Origin: Blastomyces gilchristii SLH14081
Taxonomy: Eukaryota > Ascomycota > Eurotiomycetes > Onygenales > Ajellomycetaceae
Assembly: GCF_000003855.2 (NCBI RefSeq)
Contig: NW_003101673.1
Span: 1,982,621-2,046,620, forward strand
Direction: 5' to 3'
Length of the DNA: 64,000 nt
A model generated the notes under the pieces. It was not told the origin of the DNA, made no database searches, and saw only the letters and a list, made by a program, of their open reading frames with translations. Numbering within the stretch: the first letter of the stretch is position 1; the number at the start of each line of letters is the position of its first letter. Shown here piece after piece: positions 63,032 through 64,000 of the stretch. Both the position numbers and the translations under genes were made by a program.

Positions 63032-63648
63032 AGAGAGTATCTATAATCTGAAGAGTTTACAGACTTTAAGAAGTATTATAAAAGATCTGATGTAAAAAGA
63101 AACAGAGTATAAGTCTTTATAAGATTTTCTATTCAGATTGTCAGAACTATAACTAAAGAATGAATATACTCAGTATATTTAAAAACTGCTTATAGTAGAA
63201 ATCAATTCTGCAGAAACAAAGAATTGAAGAGACTTAAATAATCTCTTATAAAGAGAGAACTGAATTTATATATCTGTGAATGAGTTTCTATATATAGAAC
63301 TTATTAAAAGATATCATGACTCTTCTCTAGTGAGTCATTTTATAGATACTAAAACTTATGAGTTACTTATAAGAAAATACTTCTGACTGAAGATATGAGA
63401 GCTTGTAAAGAAGATAGTGAATTCTTATACTATTTATCAGAGTTTATAAGTAGTGTGATTCAGATTATATAAAGAACTTACTTCTCTACTTATTCTATAA
63501 AAATCTTGAGAACAGCTAGAAATGAATACTCTAATAAGTCTCTCTGAAAGTAAGAATATATATAATATCTGTTTTAACAGTGTGCTGATGATAGTAGATT
63601 ACTTTATTAAGATAACACACTTTACACTTACTTATAAGTAGACTGGCC
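63032..63648 (+). mobile_element. Chromovirus A, third fragment (integrase)
   Basis: It resumes where element A was cut at 49920 (AGAGAGTATCTATAATCTGA matches B at about 54611). It runs through integrase sequence collinear with B from 54611 to about 55215, and is cut a third time at 63649. Confidence 0.9.
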
Positions 63649-64000
63649 GCTGAGATCATGAATTTCACATTTGATCTCATTTAATCTGATTTTATACATT
63701 TCTTGGCATGAATCCCGCTGGGACTAGTCATCAAAAAAACATGTAAAGTGACTATATATCAGATCTTAAAATGAAATTATGACTTGAAAAAAATGAGAAA
63801 GTGATCTTATTTGATCTCATTTAGTCTCATTCTTGACATAAAGTTACTATTTTTAGACATTTTAAGGTTTTTTTTAGACTATTTTTAATTTTTTAAAAAG
63901 TAATGCTTTTTGATAACACTCAAATGAGATTTAAAGTCATTTAAAGCAATAAAAATAATTTAAATTGAGAAGTGAAAATCATGATCTCATTGAAAAATGT
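63649..64000 (-). mobile_element. hAT-type element, third copy, left part only
   Basis: It begins TAGACTGGCCGCTGAGATCA and for about 100 bp matches the reverse complement of the 3' end of copy 1, so it is inserted in the opposite orientation. Beyond that the similarity drops, so it may be a related family member rather than the same one. Its other end and target duplication are outside the window; the expected 8-bp duplication would be CTTATAAG (63641-63648). Confidence 0.8.

Larger units (their letters stand above)
38451..64000. other. AT-rich, gene-poor compartment of mutated transposons
   Basis: The base composition changes abruptly near 38450-38470 and remains very AT-rich to the end of the window. 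CG, CC and GG dinucleotides are rare by eye throughout. No intact host gene is seen. Most of it is explained by two LTR elements and three hAT elements, listed separately. Confidence 0.9.

Noticed and set aside
38451..64000. CRISPR array or centromeric satellite
   Set aside because: No regularly spaced identical repeats exist; repeated blocks are explained by dispersed transposon copies and one tandem duplication.

Overview
The window is nuclear DNA of a filamentous ascomycete. Genes carry short GT...AG introns of about 50-280 bp, two tRNA genes are intron-split, and the products are typical of Eurotiomycetes: New1/Elf1, Hnm1-type permease, GH3 beta-glucosidase, malate synthase ending in AKL, Skt5-type chitin synthase activator and Dfg5/Dcw1 GH76 mannanase. 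A gene-bearing half (1 to about 38.45 kb) next to a very AT-rich, transposon-filled half (about 38.45-64 kb) is the two-compartment layout known from Onygenales such as Ajellomycetaceae; the order is an inference, not proven by any single feature.

Gene half, left to right: 3' end of a New1/Elf1 ABC-F ATPase (+); APC-family amino-acid/choline permease (+); membrane-anchored GH3 beta-glucosidase (+); tRNA-Ile(UAU) (-) and tRNA-Tyr(GUA) (+), both with introns; peroxisomal malate synthase (+); a decayed APH/AIM9-like kinase gene (+); zinc alcohol dehydrogenase with a long N-terminal extension (-); mitochondrial pyruvate carrier subunit (-) divergent from complex I subunit NDUFA2/B8 (+); extradiol (DODA-type) dioxygenase (-); Skt5-type chitin synthase activator with a CaaX box (-); a small unrecognised gene (-); complex III assembly factor CBP4 (+); GPI-anchored GH76 mannanase (-). 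Mitochondrial and carbon metabolism (pyruvate import, complexes I and III, glyoxylate cycle, alcohol oxidation) and cell-wall remodelling (GH3, Skt5, GH76) dominate. These genes are independent units, each with its own promoter; the only shared control region that can be argued is the 489-bp MPC2/NDUFA2 divergent promoter.

AT-rich half: a nest of mutated transposons that can be resolved base by base. An old Ty3/gypsy chromovirus (element A, 5' LTR at 40145) is split by three hAT-type DNA elements: 40645-46812 (8-bp target duplication TTCTTGAG), 49921-63031 (AGAGAGTA) and one entering at 63649 and running off the window. The second hAT copy is itself split by a complete chromovirus (element B, 51016-58264; 258-bp LTRs beginning TGTAAGAA and ending TTCTTACA; 5-bp duplication GTTTG). 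The uninterrupted target site survives in the first hAT copy. All coding regions in the nest are broken by stops, and the sequence has almost no CG, CC or GG dinucleotides although CA and TG remain common.
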